Shown: positions 7,564-16,036, counted from the stretch's first letter. The stretch is DNA of 17,342 bases from JBJXHG01 sp046160865 (GCA_046160865.1 JBJXHG010000117.1:1-17342), one strand, 5' to 3'. Notes: generated from the sequence alone by a model not told the origin. Made by a program: numbers and translations.

Positions 7564-8210
7564 CGGCCCCGTCTCTCGAATCGCAGGTGATCGCGCGGAC
7601 GGCCGAAGACTACCGGCGGCGCGGGTACGACGTGGAGGTCGAGCCTCGAGGTCCAGCCCTCCCTGCGTTCCTGGACGGCTTCCAACCCGATCTGATTGCG
7701 CGCAACGCGAGCGAGTCGGTCGTGGTAGAGGTTCAGGTCGGCACGCGCACTTCCGTGGCCGAGCGTCTTCGCGATGTCACGGAACGAGTGAACGGCCAGC
7801 CGGGCTGGCGCTTCTCCTTGGTGTTCGTGAACCCGGGACAGCCCGATCGAGTAACCGAGGCGCGTCCTGCACCGCTCGCGTTGTTGGAAGAGCGCGCACG
7901 CAATGCCGAGACCCTTCTTCGAACCGGTCAGCGCGACGCGGCCTTCCTTCTTTTATGGAGTGCTCTGGAGGGCACACTGAGATTGCTGAGCGAACGTGCG
8001 CAGCTGCCTCTTGCGAGCTTGCCGCCATCGGCGCTCGTACGCGAGCTCTACTCGGCCGGCGAACTCAGCAGGCAGCAGTTCGACGGAGCGATGAGTCTCC
8101 TCCCGATTCGAGACCAGTTGATCCATGGATTCGGGTCGCAAGCGAGTGTCGACGTGGAACCGTTGCGCGCGCTCGTGACGGAGTTGCTTGCGGAGGCGAA
8201 GGGCGCGTGA
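7560..8210 (+). CDS. Restriction-endonuclease-like (AHJR-type) domain fused to a HEPN-like domain
   Basis: 216 residues; ATG 7560 overlaps the RusA stop (ATGA). The N-terminal 95 residues look like a PD-(D/E)xK fold: RGYDVEVEP, LPAFLDGFQPDLIARNA with Pro43-Asp44, then VVVEVQV with Glu57. The expected catalytic Lys after Glu-Val is Gln59 here. A PGWRFSLVFVNP strand follows. From about 105 the protein is helical: RDAAFLLLWSALEGTLRLL and then LLPIRDQLIHGFGS, which contains an RX4H HEPN motif (Arg184, His189). The combination is a nuclease-like domain plus a potential RNase or nucleotide-transfer HEPN domain. I know this domain order from uncharacterised bacterial proteins but not a demonstrated function. 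With the upstream RusA it forms a two-gene unit that looks like a conflict/defence or DNA-repair module. Confidence 0.75.
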   Translation: MTAPSLESQVIARTAEDYRRRGYDVEVEPRGPALPAFLDGFQPDLIARNASESVVVEVQVGTRTSVAERLRDVTERVNGQPGWRFSLVFVNPGQPDRVTEARPAPLALLEERARNAETLLRTGQRDAAFLLLWSALEGTLRLLSERAQLPLASLPPSALVRELYSAGELSRQQFDGAMSLLPIRDQLIHGFGSQASVDVEPLRALVTELLAEAKGA

Positions 8211-8305
8211 GCTCGTAGGTCGGCGCCGAACGTGCGCCATGGATCGTGGCCGTCGAGCTGCCGCTCAAGCTGGAGCGTGCGCTTGGTCACGTCGAGGCAC
8301 GAGGC

Positions 8306-8344
8306 TCGGTTCGATGACCCGCTCGCGCCGCCAGCTCGAACCGA
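8306..8344. other. Inverted repeat between convergent genes
   Basis: TCGGTTCGA (8306-8314) and its exact complement TCGAACCGA (8336-8344) enclose 21 nt in the 147-bp gap between the HEPN-fusion gene ending at 8210 and valS ending at 8358. The location suits a shared terminator, but there is no T-run on either side. Nothing else recognisable lies in the gap. Confidence 0.3.
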
Positions 8345-8357
8345 CGCGACGAGCGCG

Positions 8358-11024
8358 TCACAGCCCCGCCAAATTCCTCTCGAGCAACGTCAATTCGATC
8401 GCGAGCTCCGCCCGCCGCCCGCGCTCTTCCTCGACGACTTCGGGATCGGCGCGCTCGATGAAACTCGCGTTCGCGAGCTTCTTGTCCGCGCCCTCGATCC
8501 CCGCGCGCACCTTTTGCGCGCGCCGGTCGAGCACTTCGCGCAGCTTCGCGAGGTCGGCGTGGCCTTCGAGCTTCACGGCGACCTCGAGCGTGCCGGCGAC
8601 CGCGATCGCGTAGCCCTTCGGGTGCCGCGTGTCGCTCGTCACGTCGTAGCTCTTCACGAACGCGAGCGCGAGCGCGGTTTCCGCGTGCGACGTGAGCACT
8701 TCCTTCTCGCGCTCGCGGCCAGCGCGCACGAACACTTCGACGGGCTCGCGCTCGCCGATCATCGTCAGGTTGCGCACTTGCCGCACGGCGCCGACGAAGT
8801 CCTGGATGATCTGCATCTCTTCTTCCGCGCGCGCGTCGTGCGCGAGGCCGTCGCCCGTCGGCCACGTCGCGTTCATCAACATGGGCGCCTTCTCGCCGAG
8901 CGTGTCGTGCAGCGCCTTCCACAGGATCTCCGTCATGTACGGCGTGAACGGATGGAGCAGCGTGAGCCCGTCGCGAAGGACGCGCGCGAGCGTTCCGCGC
9001 GCAGCAGCCGCGGTCGGATCGCCCTCGGCCGTAAGACGCTTCTTGACGATCTCGAGATACCAATCGCAGAAGTCGTTCCAGATGAAGCGATAGAGCGCCA
9101 TCGCCGCGTCGTTGAAACGATACTCGTCCAGCGCGCTCGACACTTCGTCACGCGCGCTCTTCAAGCGCGACAGGATCCACTTGTCCTCGAGGCGCGCGGC
9201 CGACTTCGACGTGCCGTCGCTGCGCACGCCGTGCATGTTCAGCAGCACGAAGCGCGCGGCGTTCCACACCTTGTTGCCGAAGCGGAAGCCTTGGTCGAAG
9301 CGATCGGGCGCGAGCTTGACGTCCTGGCCTTCGCGCGTGAGCAAGATGAGCGAGTAGCGCACGGCGTCGGCACCGTACTTGTCGATCATCTCGATCGGGT
9401 CGATGCCGTTGTTCGCGGACTTCGACATGCGCCGGCCCTTGCCGTCGAGCACGGTCGCGTGCACGTTGCACACGGCGAACGGACAACGCTGCTGCTCCGG
9501 CAGATCGTCGAGCAGCTCGTAACCGGCCATCACCATGCGGGCAACCCACAAGTAGATGATGTCGCGCGCCGTCGACAGGAACTGCGTCGGATAGAAGCGC
9601 GCGAGGTCCGCGGTCTTGTCCGGCCAGCCGAGCGTCGCGAACGGCCACAGCCACGAGCTCCCCCACGTGTCGAGCACGTCGGGATCCTGGCGCACGATCG
9701 GCTTCTTCGTGAGCGGGTGCGGCGCGCCGATCGCGAGATCGGTGCGCGACGCCGCAGGCACGCCGTCCTCGTCGTACCAGACCGGGATCTGGTGACCCCA
9801 CCACAGCTGACGGCTGATGCACCAGTCGTGCACGTTCTCGAGCCAATCGAGATAGACCTTCGTCCAGCGCTCCGGTCGGAACTTCAAGGCACCCGTCTTC
9901 ACCGCGCGGATCGCCGGCTGCGCGAGCGGCTGCATCTTCACGAACCACTGCTCGCTCACGATCGGCTCGATGACGCTCTTCGAGCGGTCCGAGATCGCGA
10001 CGTTGTGCGCGTAGTCCTCGACCTTGCCGAGCAAGCCGAGCGCGTCGAGCTCCTTGACGACGGCGTCGCGCGCCTTCTCGCGCGGAAGTCCGGCGAACTG
10101 GCCGCCGTTCGCGTTGAGTCGCCCGTCCTTCTCGTAGAGATTGATGATCGGCAACTTGTGACGCGCGCCGCGCTCGTAGTCGGCGGGATCGTGGCCGGGT
10201 GTCACCTTCACCGCACCCGTGCCGAAGTCGGACTCGACGGTGTCGTCGGCGATCACGGGGATCTCGCGACCGACGAACGGGAGCACGAGCAGCTTGCCGA
10301 CGAGGTGCTTGTAGCGCTCGTCGTTCGGGTTCACCGCGACGCCGGTGTCGCCGAGCATGGTCTCCGGCCGCGTCGTCGCGACCGTCACGTGCTCGCCGTC
10401 TTTGCTACCGGCGACCGGATAGCGCAGCTGGTACAGCTTGTCCTTGCGCGGCACGTACTCGATCTCGTCGTCGGACACCGCGGTCTGCAGCACGCAGTCC
10501 CAGTTCACGAGGCGCGCGCCGCGGTAGACGAGTCCCTTCTCCCACAGGCGCACGAACGACTCGCGCACCGCGCGCGTCATGTGCGGCTCCATCGTGAAGC
10601 GCGTGCGCGACCAGTCGCACGACGCACCGAGCCGCCGGAACTGCTCGAGGATGTAGTTGCCGTGCTCTTCCTTCCAATCCCAGACCTTCTTCAAGAAGAC
10701 CTCGCGCCCGAGGTCGTTGCGCGTCTTCTTCTCCTCTTCGTAGAGCTTGCGCTCGACGACCGCTTGCGTCGCGATGCCGGCGTGATCGGTCCCCGGCAGC
10801 CACAAGGTGCTGAATCCGCACAAGCGGCGGTGGCGGATCACGATGTCTTGGATCGTGCCGTTGAGCGCATGACCCATGTGCAGCACGCCCGTGACGTTGG
10901 GCGGCGGGATCATGATCGTGAACGGTGTGCCGCCGGGCTTCGGCTGGAAGCCTCCGCTCTCCATCCACTCGCGGTAGATCGTCTGTTCGAATTCGGCGGG
11001 TGTGAAGCGTGTCGGCAGTTCCAT
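8358..11024 (-). CDS. valS: Valine--tRNA ligase
   Basis: 888 residues from ATG 11024-11022 (MELPTRFTPAEFEQTIYREW); 35 extra upstream codons in the frame do not look native. It charges tRNA-Val with valine in the cytoplasm (EC 6.1.1.9). Class I signatures: PPPNVTGVLHMGHAL with HMGH at 49-52 (HIGH motif) and GRRMSKSANNG with MSKS at 533-536. The editing domain between them includes ATTRPETMLGDT and AVKVTPGHDPADY, typical of ValRS. A tRNA anticodon-binding domain and a C-terminal charged coiled coil (about 820-888, ending in LTLLERNLAGL) complete the protein, so length and order are normal. It lies 43 bp downstream of the lipoprotein gene and is probably the last gene of that operon. No SD sequence is visible. 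Confidence 0.97.
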   Translation of the reverse strand: MELPTRFTPAEFEQTIYREWMESGGFQPKPGGTPFTIMIPPPNVTGVLHMGHALNGTIQDIVIRHRRLCGFSTLWLPGTDHAGIATQAVVERKLYEEEKKTRNDLGREVFLKKVWDWKEEHGNYILEQFRRLGASCDWSRTRFTMEPHMTRAVRESFVRLWEKGLVYRGARLVNWDCVLQTAVSDDEIEYVPRKDKLYQLRYPVAGSKDGEHVTVATTRPETMLGDTGVAVNPNDERYKHLVGKLLVLPFVGREIPVIADDTVESDFGTGAVKVTPGHDPADYERGARHKLPIINLYEKDGRLNANGGQFAGLPREKARDAVVKELDALGLLGKVEDYAHNVAISDRSKSVIEPIVSEQWFVKMQPLAQPAIRAVKTGALKFRPERWTKVYLDWLENVHDWCISRQLWWGHQIPVWYDEDGVPAASRTDLAIGAPHPLTKKPIVRQDPDVLDTWGSSWLWPFATLGWPDKTADLARFYPTQFLSTARDIIYLWVARMVMAGYELLDDLPEQQRCPFAVCNVHATVLDGKGRRMSKSANNGIDPIEMIDKYGADAVRYSLILLTREGQDVKLAPDRFDQGFRFGNKVWNAARFVLLNMHGVRSDGTSKSAARLEDKWILSRLKSARDEVSSALDEYRFNDAAMALYRFIWNDFCDWYLEIVKKRLTAEGDPTAAAARGTLARVLRDGLTLLHPFTPYMTEILWKALHDTLGEKAPMLMNATWPTGDGLAHDARAEEEMQIIQDFVGAVRQVRNLTMIGEREPVEVFVRAGREREKEVLTSHAETALALAFVKSYDVTSDTRHPKGYAIAVAGTLEVAVKLEGHADLAKLREVLDRRAQKVRAGIEGADKKLANASFIERADPEVVEEERGRRAELAIELTLLERNLAGL

Positions 11025-11067
11025 GTGCGTTCGATCGCCCGCGCGTTGGCGGAGCGAGCGGCACACT

Positions 11068-12120
11068 TCAACCGCCGGGTCGGATGGGGTCAAGCTGCGG
11101 TTGCCACGGACCTTGGAGCTCGTTGCCACTCTCGCCGCCGACGTCGATCGCGTTCACGTCACCTGCTCGCGCAGGTCGCGACACGAAGCGCGTGCCGCCC
11201 GCACCGTTGGCCTCGTTCGCGCACGCGTTGTGCGCGCCGTCGAACGTGAGCGTGCCGCCGCTCGCCGTCGCGCGCACGCGATTGCCGTCGCCCGTGCACG
11301 TGAACACGGCCTCTGCGCCCGCAACGACTTCGAGCTCGCGTCCGTCGCCGTCCCAGCGCGCAGCGCCCATGTCGCCGAGCTCGATGCGCCGCGGCACGCG
11401 GTCGCCCGCTACGCAGAAGCGGATCGGCACGCTGCCGACATTGCTCAAGCGGCCGACAGCGCTCGCGATGCCGTCGCCCGGATCGAGCGTCGCGGGCGCC
11501 GAGCAGTCGTCGAAGATCGACTCGACGTGGAAGAAGCCGAGCACGGCTGTGCCATTCGCGCGCCGCGACGGCGGCAGAAGGAACGACTGGATCCGGTAGC
11601 CGCTCGGCAACGGAGTCGCGCCCTCGACGGCGGCGATCGTGCGTCCATGCTCGTCGAGCCACGTCGCGCGCAACTGAAAATCGATGGGTGCCCAGCTCGA
11701 CCCGATCGCGGCCCCGACGACGAGCGACACGCGATCGCTCTCGAGCGACTGCGTCGCAGCATCGGCGCTGCGCGCGGAGAGCGGCGCGCGCTCGCCCGAG
11801 CGCACGACGACCTCCGGTCGCGTCGCGCGCACGATGCGCGCATCGGCGGCCGCACGCTGCACGAGCGCGTCGTGCCGGCCGGTCTCGTCGATGCGGAAGC
11901 CGATCAGCTCGTCGTCCTCGGCGAGCGCGGGCCCGAACTCGCCGGCCAGATCCGCGGGCACGTCGAAGAGCTCCGTCTCGATCCGGAACGAGTGCGGCTC
12001 GAAGAGCGGCGGCACGATCCAACGCGTGCGCGCAGGCGACTCGACGGCATGACACGCCGCGAGCGCGAGGAAGACGACACAGACTCGACGCAGGGCTTCA
12101 GCTCGATTCACGCAGTGCAT
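11068..12120 (-). CDS. Predicted lipoprotein of unknown function
   Basis: 350 residues from ATG 12120-12118 (MHCVNRAEALRRVCVVFLAL). The N-terminus is a bacterial lipoprotein signal: basic residues, a hydrophobic core VCVVFLALAAC and a lipobox Leu-Ala-Ala-Cys. The rest is hydrophilic and beta-rich, with no clear domain. Segments such as EVVVRSGERAPLSARS and VGAAIGSSWAPIDFQLRATW recall strands in beta-sandwich or secretin-type domains, but I would not assign one. Eight or so Asp/Gly-rich turns and four Cys beyond the lipid Cys (in DDCSAP, RFCVAG, FTCTGD and NACANE) are visible, so extracytoplasmic disulphides are possible. The start lies 23 bp inside the end of the preceding reductase gene, and valS follows 43 bp downstream. 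Confidence 0.7.
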   Translation of the reverse strand: MHCVNRAEALRRVCVVFLALAACHAVESPARTRWIVPPLFEPHSFRIETELFDVPADLAGEFGPALAEDDELIGFRIDETGRHDALVQRAAADARIVRATRPEVVVRSGERAPLSARSADAATQSLESDRVSLVVGAAIGSSWAPIDFQLRATWLDEHGRTIAAVEGATPLPSGYRIQSFLLPPSRRANGTAVLGFFHVESIFDDCSAPATLDPGDGIASAVGRLSNVGSVPIRFCVAGDRVPRRIELGDMGAARWDGDGRELEVVAGAEAVFTCTGDGNRVRATASGGTLTFDGAHNACANEANGAGGTRFVSRPARAGDVNAIDVGGESGNELQGPWQPQLDPIRPGG

Positions 12121-13018
12121 CCTCGATTGTCGGAATAGAAAACGAAAGCAGCGCGCGCGCGCGCGTCGCGTCGAGCGAGACGTCGGCGGGTCGCGTCGCC
12201 GCGAGCGCACCCGACCCACGCTTGCCGCGCGCGAGCACGGTGTCGGCGTCGCGCCGGCCGAGGGCGTGCAGCACCGCGCAGCCGAGCTCGTGTCGATTCA
12301 CGCGCTCGCGACCGGCGACGTGCAGGCGGCCCGCGACGTCGTCGCGCCGCGCGAGCTCCGTCACGGCCTGCGCGGCGTGCACGACCGAGAGCGGCGTGCG
12401 CCACTCGTCCTCGAAGAGCACCGGCCGCTCGCCGCGCGCGAGCGCGGCCAGGATGCCGTCCGACGCGCCGAGTCCGCGCCCTCCCGACGGACCGAAGAGG
12501 AGCGGCAAGCGCACGACGAGCGCGCTCGCGTGCGCGGTGAGCAGCGCTTCCTCGCCGTCCGCTTTCGTGCGGCCATAGACGGAGACCGGTGCGGCGGGAT
12601 CCGACTCGCGAAAGCCGCCGGCGGGCGGCGGCTTGGCGCCGAACACGAGGTCCGTCGACACATGCACGAGGCGCGCACCCGCGGCACACGCGAGCTCGGC
12701 CGCGCGGCGCGGAAGGTCGACGTTGAGCGTGCTCGCGAGTCGTGGATACGCCTCGCAGTCGGCGATCCGCGAGAGCGCCGTGCACACGATGACGCACCGC
12801 GGGCGAGCGCGCGCGAAGAGCTCGTCGAGCGCACCTTGGTGCAGTGCATCGAACGGCGCGCTCTCCACGCTCTCGTCGAGCGGCGCGACGGAGGGCTCGC
12901 GACTCGCGGCGACGACGTGCATGCCGGCGCGCGCGCACGCGCGCAACACGTGCGAACCGAGGAACCCGCTGCCGCCGAGCACGAGCGTGGTTCCGTCCAT
13001 GGCGAGAGGTGCTTTCAT
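12098..13018 (-). CDS. NAD(P)-dependent sugar-nucleotide reductase/epimerase-like protein (RmlD-like, SDR fold)
   Basis: 306 residues from ATG 13018-13016; Met7 (MDGTTLVLGG) is an alternative start. The Rossmann nucleotide-binding motif GGSGFLGSH is at 15-23. Further extended-SDR marks are VNRH-type C-terminal residues, HVSTDLVFG at 119-127 and VYGRTKADGE with the catalytic Tyr148-x3-Lys152. FEDEWRTPLSVV near residue 220 matches RmlD-like dTDP-4-dehydrorhamnose reductases, which make dTDP-rhamnose for surface polysaccharide. However, no rmlA, B or C neighbours are visible, so the substrate is open; related proteins also act as MAT2B-like or other epimerase-family enzymes. It is the first gene of a minus-strand group with the lipoprotein and valS, and diverges from the lipid kinase gene. 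Confidence 0.85.
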   Translation of the reverse strand: MKAPLAMDGTTLVLGGSGFLGSHVLRACARAGMHVVAASREPSVAPLDESVESAPFDALHQGALDELFARARPRCVIVCTALSRIADCEAYPRLASTLNVDLPRRAAELACAAGARLVHVSTDLVFGAKPPPAGGFRESDPAAPVSVYGRTKADGEEALLTAHASALVVRLPLLFGPSGGRGLGASDGILAALARGERPVLFEDEWRTPLSVVHAAQAVTELARRDDVAGRLHVAGRERVNRHELGCAVLHALGRRDADTVLARGKRGSGALAATRPADVSLDATRARALLSFSIPTIEDALRESS

Positions 13019-13234
13019 GAGTCCGTCGCGAGCCGATCGTGCGTCGGCGCGTTGGCGGCAAGGCGCGAGAACGACGCGCATTCGCGGCGATACTCGGAGT
13101 GCGAGCGACAGCGCAGCCGGCGCGCGGGCGCACGAGTGGTTGTGGCGGGCTCGTGAAGCCGCTTCCAGAGCAGACGCAAGGGTCACGGCGCCGTCAACGG
13201 CCTCTCGCGGACGCGCAGCACTTTCGCCGTGGAC

Positions 13235-13243
13235 TGCTATGCT
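13235..13243 (+). promoter_or_regulatory. Possible extended -10 promoter for the lipid kinase gene
   Basis: TGCTATGCT matches the extended -10 form TGnTATnnT. No good -35 lies at the right distance. Transcription would start about 13250, leaving a leader of only about five bases before GTG 13255. This would fit the general lack of Shine-Dalgarno sequences here. Confidence 0.3.
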
Positions 13244-13254
13244 CCGCGCTCCGC

Positions 13255-14157
13255 GTGCGACCCCGCTTCTCGAACATCACGATCATCTGCAATCCGATCG
13301 CGGGCCGCGGTCGCGCGCGCGCGAGCGGAGAGTCGCTCGCGGCGCACTTGCGCTCGACGGGCGCGGCGTGCGAGCTGCACCTAACGACCGGACGCGGCGA
13401 CGGTTTCGAGCACGCGCGGCGGCGAACGGGCGATTCCACGCGCCCGCCGGACTGCTTCGTCGCGATCGGCGGCGACGGAACCGTGCGCGAGGTGCTCGCG
13501 GGCGTCGGCGACGCCAAAGTACCGGTCGCGATCTTGCCGTCGGGCACCGCGAACGTGATGAGCCTCGACCTCGGCTTGCCGCGCGACGCCGCAGGGGCCG
13601 CACGCATGATCGCCGATGGCCACACGCACGCGCTCGACACGGCGCTCGTGAACGGCGAGCTCTCGTTCCTCGTGACGGGCGTCGGCTTCGACGCCGACGT
13701 GGTGCGCGCGTTCGAGGCGAAGCGGCGCGGACCGATCACGAAGGCGAGCTGGGTGATGCCGGCACTGCGTTCGTGGCTCGGATACCGCGCGCCGAGCTTG
13801 CACGTCGAGCTCGACGGACGCGCGTGGTCCGAGCCCGTGCACTGGCTGCTCGCGAGCAACGTCGTCCACTACGGTGGCCTGCGCGTGCTCGCGCGCGACC
13901 GCCGCATCGACGACGGCGAGCTCGACGTCTACCTCGTGCGCGCCCCGTCACGTTTCGCGCTGTCGCTGCGCCTCGTGCGCGCGCTGGCACGGGGCTGGCC
14001 AGCGAGTGGCGTGCAACGCGTCCGCGCCGCGCGGATCCGCGTGCGCGCGGACGGCGCCGTGCCTTACCAGGTCGACGGCGACGCGCGCGGCTCGACGCCG
14101 GTGGAGATCGACGTGCAGCCTCGCTCTCATGTGCTGGTGGTGCCCGCGCCGCGTTGA
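13255..14157 (+). CDS. Diacylglycerol/sphingosine-kinase-family lipid kinase
   Basis: 300 residues from GTG 13255, chosen because the first family strand (FSNITIICNPIAGRGRA) begins five residues later; the frame runs upstream to 13039 without family-like sequence. The DAGK catalytic signature is present: CNPIAG at 12-17, VAIGGDGTVREVLAG with GGDGT at 72-76, and ILPSGTANVMSLDLGLP at 93-109. A beta-rich C-terminal domain contains VGFDADVVRAFEA, NVVHYGGLRVL, DDGELDVYLV and YQVDGDARG, as in YegS/DgkB/BmrU-type enzymes. It probably transfers phosphate from ATP to diacylglycerol or a related lipid at the inner membrane; the exact lipid is not deducible. It diverges from the reductase gene over 236 bp and is followed 76 bp on by kdsA. 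Confidence 0.9.
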   Translation: MRPRFSNITIICNPIAGRGRARASGESLAAHLRSTGAACELHLTTGRGDGFEHARRRTGDSTRPPDCFVAIGGDGTVREVLAGVGDAKVPVAILPSGTANVMSLDLGLPRDAAGAARMIADGHTHALDTALVNGELSFLVTGVGFDADVVRAFEAKRRGPITKASWVMPALRSWLGYRAPSLHVELDGRAWSEPVHWLLASNVVHYGGLRVLARDRRIDDGELDVYLVRAPSRFALSLRLVRALARGWPASGVQRVRAARIRVRADGAVPYQVDGDARGSTPVEIDVQPRSHVLVVPAPR

Positions 14158-14233
14158 CGTTCCGCCCGCGCACGGTGTCACCAATGACGCGGCACGGATG
14201 GCGCCGAATGACGGCGGACGTCACTCTAGTGCC

Positions 14234-15064
14234 ATGACTCGACCCACCGTTGCCGTGGGCACTCGTCGCTTGGGCGGCGGTGCGCTGTTCCTGATCGCCG
14301 GACCTTGCGTGCTCGAATCGCGCGAGCTCACGCTCTCGATCGCGGAACGCTTGGCGGAGATCGCCGCCGCGCGCGAGCTGCCGCTCATCTTCAAGGCGAG
14401 CTTCGACAAGGCGAACCGCACGAGCATCCGTGCCGTACGCGGACCGGGGATCGAGAACGGCTTGCCTTGGCTTGCGGAGGTGCGCGAGCGCTTCGGCGTG
14501 CCGGTGCTGACCGACGTGCACTTGCCCGAGCACTGCGCGGAAGCGGCGGAATTCGTCGACGTGCTGCAGATCCCGGCGTTCCTCTGCCGGCAGACCGACT
14601 TGCTGATCGCTGCGGCGGAAACCGGTCGCGCGATCAACATCAAGAAGGGCCAGTTCCTCGCGCCGTGGGACATGCAGAACGCGACGAAGAAGTGCGAGCA
14701 AGCCGGCAACGCGAACTTGATGGTGACGGAGCGCGGCTCGACGTTCGGCTACGGGCGCCTCGTCGTCGACATGACGGGCTTCGAGCACCTCGAGAAGACC
14801 GGTCATCCGGTCGTGTTCGATGCGACGCACTCGGTGCAAGAGCCCGGCGCGCTCGGCGAGAAGACCGGCGGCGATCGCCGCAAGGTGCCGGCGCTCGCGC
14901 GCGCGGCGGTGGCGACCGGTCACGTCGACGGACTCTTCTTCGAAGTGCATCCCGATCCCGATCGCTCGCCGTCCGACGGCCCGAACATGCTGCGCCTCGA
15001 CGATTTCGCCAGTGTGATCGACGGTGTGCTTGCCGTGCATCGCGCGGTGCGCGGCGTCGGATGA
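14234..15064 (+). CDS. kdsA: 3-deoxy-8-phosphooctulonate synthase (Kdo-8-phosphate synthase)
   Basis: 276 residues from ATG 14234. It condenses phosphoenolpyruvate with arabinose 5-phosphate (EC 2.5.1.55) in the cytoplasm, the committed step to Kdo for lipid A core. Family marks: LFLIAGPCVLESREL at 18-32, FKASFDKANRTSIRAVRGPG at 53-72, LTDVHLPEHC, LQIPAFLCRQTDLLIAAA, INIKKGQF, TERGSTFGYGRLVVDM and FFEVHPDPDRSPSDGPN. Cys25 in GPCV stands where E. coli KdsA has Asn (GMNV), so this is the metal-dependent class. Length is normal. The frame is open well upstream, but this Met fits the family start. It shows the organism makes an LPS-type outer membrane. Genes kdsB, C, D are not in the window; the HAD gene that follows is not clearly KdsC. 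Confidence 0.96.
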   Translation: MTRPTVAVGTRRLGGGALFLIAGPCVLESRELTLSIAERLAEIAAARELPLIFKASFDKANRTSIRAVRGPGIENGLPWLAEVRERFGVPVLTDVHLPEHCAEAAEFVDVLQIPAFLCRQTDLLIAAAETGRAINIKKGQFLAPWDMQNATKKCEQAGNANLMVTERGSTFGYGRLVVDMTGFEHLEKTGHPVVFDATHSVQEPGALGEKTGGDRRKVPALARAAVATGHVDGLFFEVHPDPDRSPSDGPNMLRLDDFASVIDGVLAVHRAVRGVG

Positions 15065-15151
15065 GAGCGCGCACGAGCGAGCAGGCGGCGCGTTCGGCCG
15101 CTTAGTGACAGCTCGTTCTCTTCGCGACGCGTGTCGCGTACCGTGCGCGCG

Positions 15152-15874
15152 ATGAGCTCCGCGGCCCTGCGCACCGTCCTCGCGCGCATTGACGAGTGCG
15201 TCGCGCGCGACGTGCTGCCGATCGTCGTGTTCGATCTCGACTCGACCCTGTTCTCCACGGCGGCGCGCAACTTCCGCATCTTGACGGAGTTCGTCGAGAC
15301 GCACGGGCGCGGAGACTCGCATCTGACGTCGATCTTCGCGTCGCTCGGCGAACAGGACATGCGCTGGAACGTGCGCGACGACCTGCGCCGGCACGGCTTC
15401 GCCGACGAGGCGCTACTCGGAAGGCTGCGCGACTTCTGGGCATCGCGCTTCTTCAGCGACCGCTACCTCCTGTACGACCGCCCGATGCCCGGAGCGGTCG
15501 CGTACGTGCACGCGTGCCACGTCCGCGGCGCGCTCGTGTACTACCTCACCGGCCGCCACGTCGGCGGCATGGAGGTTGGCACCGTGCAAGCGCTGACACA
15601 GCACGGCTTCCCGTTCTGGCGCGGACGGTGCGTGGTGCACTTGAAGCCCTCGTCCGCGATGGGCGACCGCGCGTTCAAGGACGACGCGCTCGCGGACGTG
15701 CGCTCGTACCGCGGCGAGGTCGTCGCGACGTTCGAGAACGAGCCGGGCAACGCGAACCTGTTCTTGCGCGGATTCCCGAGCGCGCTGCACTTCCTGATGC
15801 TCACGATCCACTCCCCGGATGCGGAGCCGCCCGCGCCGGAGCTGATCGGGTGCAAGGATTTCGTGCTCGACTGA
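15152..15874 (+). CDS. HAD-superfamily hydrolase, probable phosphatase
   Basis: 240 residues from ATG 15152; GTG 15131 would add seven residues. HAD motif I is PIVVFDLDSTLF with Asp28 (nucleophile) and Asp30. Motif II is VYYLTGRH with Thr133. A Lys for motif III is likely Lys176 in RAFKDDAL. The motif IV region reads VATFENEPGNANLF (193-204), where Glu195 and Glu197 replace the usual Asp pair; this FENEP form is known in some HAD proteins. A helical cap of about 75 residues lies between motifs I and II. Phosphatase or phosphotransferase activity is expected, with unknown substrate. It is 87 bp after kdsA on the same strand. Kdo-8-phosphate phosphatase (KdsC) is a HAD enzyme too, but KdsC is shorter and capless, so I do not assign that role. 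Confidence 0.88.
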   Translation: MSSAALRTVLARIDECVARDVLPIVVFDLDSTLFSTAARNFRILTEFVETHGRGDSHLTSIFASLGEQDMRWNVRDDLRRHGFADEALLGRLRDFWASRFFSDRYLLYDRPMPGAVAYVHACHVRGALVYYLTGRHVGGMEVGTVQALTQHGFPFWRGRCVVHLKPSSAMGDRAFKDDALADVRSYRGEVVATFENEPGNANLFLRGFPSALHFLMLTIHSPDAEPPAPELIGCKDFVLD

Positions 15875-15997
15875 GCCGCGCCCCGCGGTGCGCAAACATG
15901 GCGCGTATCGGGAGCGCGCGCGCGGTCGTGGCGTGGCGAAGGCCGTGATTTTCCGCCTACCGCGCGAACCGGCGCGCGAGCGGCAGCGATTTCGATC

Positions 15998-16036
15998 GAC
16001 CGCGCGCGCACGCGAGTCTTCGCAGCGCGCGCGGTC
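15998..16036 (+). terminator. Extended GC-rich hairpin downstream of the HAD gene
   Basis: GACCGCGCGCG (15998-16008) pairs perfectly with 16026-16036 (11 bp). Inside, GCGA (16012-16015) pairs with TCGC (16020-16023) around the loop GTCT. It is 123 bp after the HAD stop and would be a very stable RNA hairpin, but there is no T-run, so factor-independent termination is only a possibility. Confidence 0.3.

Noticed and set aside
8232..11249. A 1005-codon plus-strand open frame antisense to valS
   Set aside because: Composition-driven shadow; the opposite strand encodes full-length ValRS with both class I signatures.
14154..14182. TTGACG upstream of kdsA as a -35 element
   Set aside because: No acceptable -10 hexamer at 16-19 bp; the bases also code for the end of the lipid kinase.
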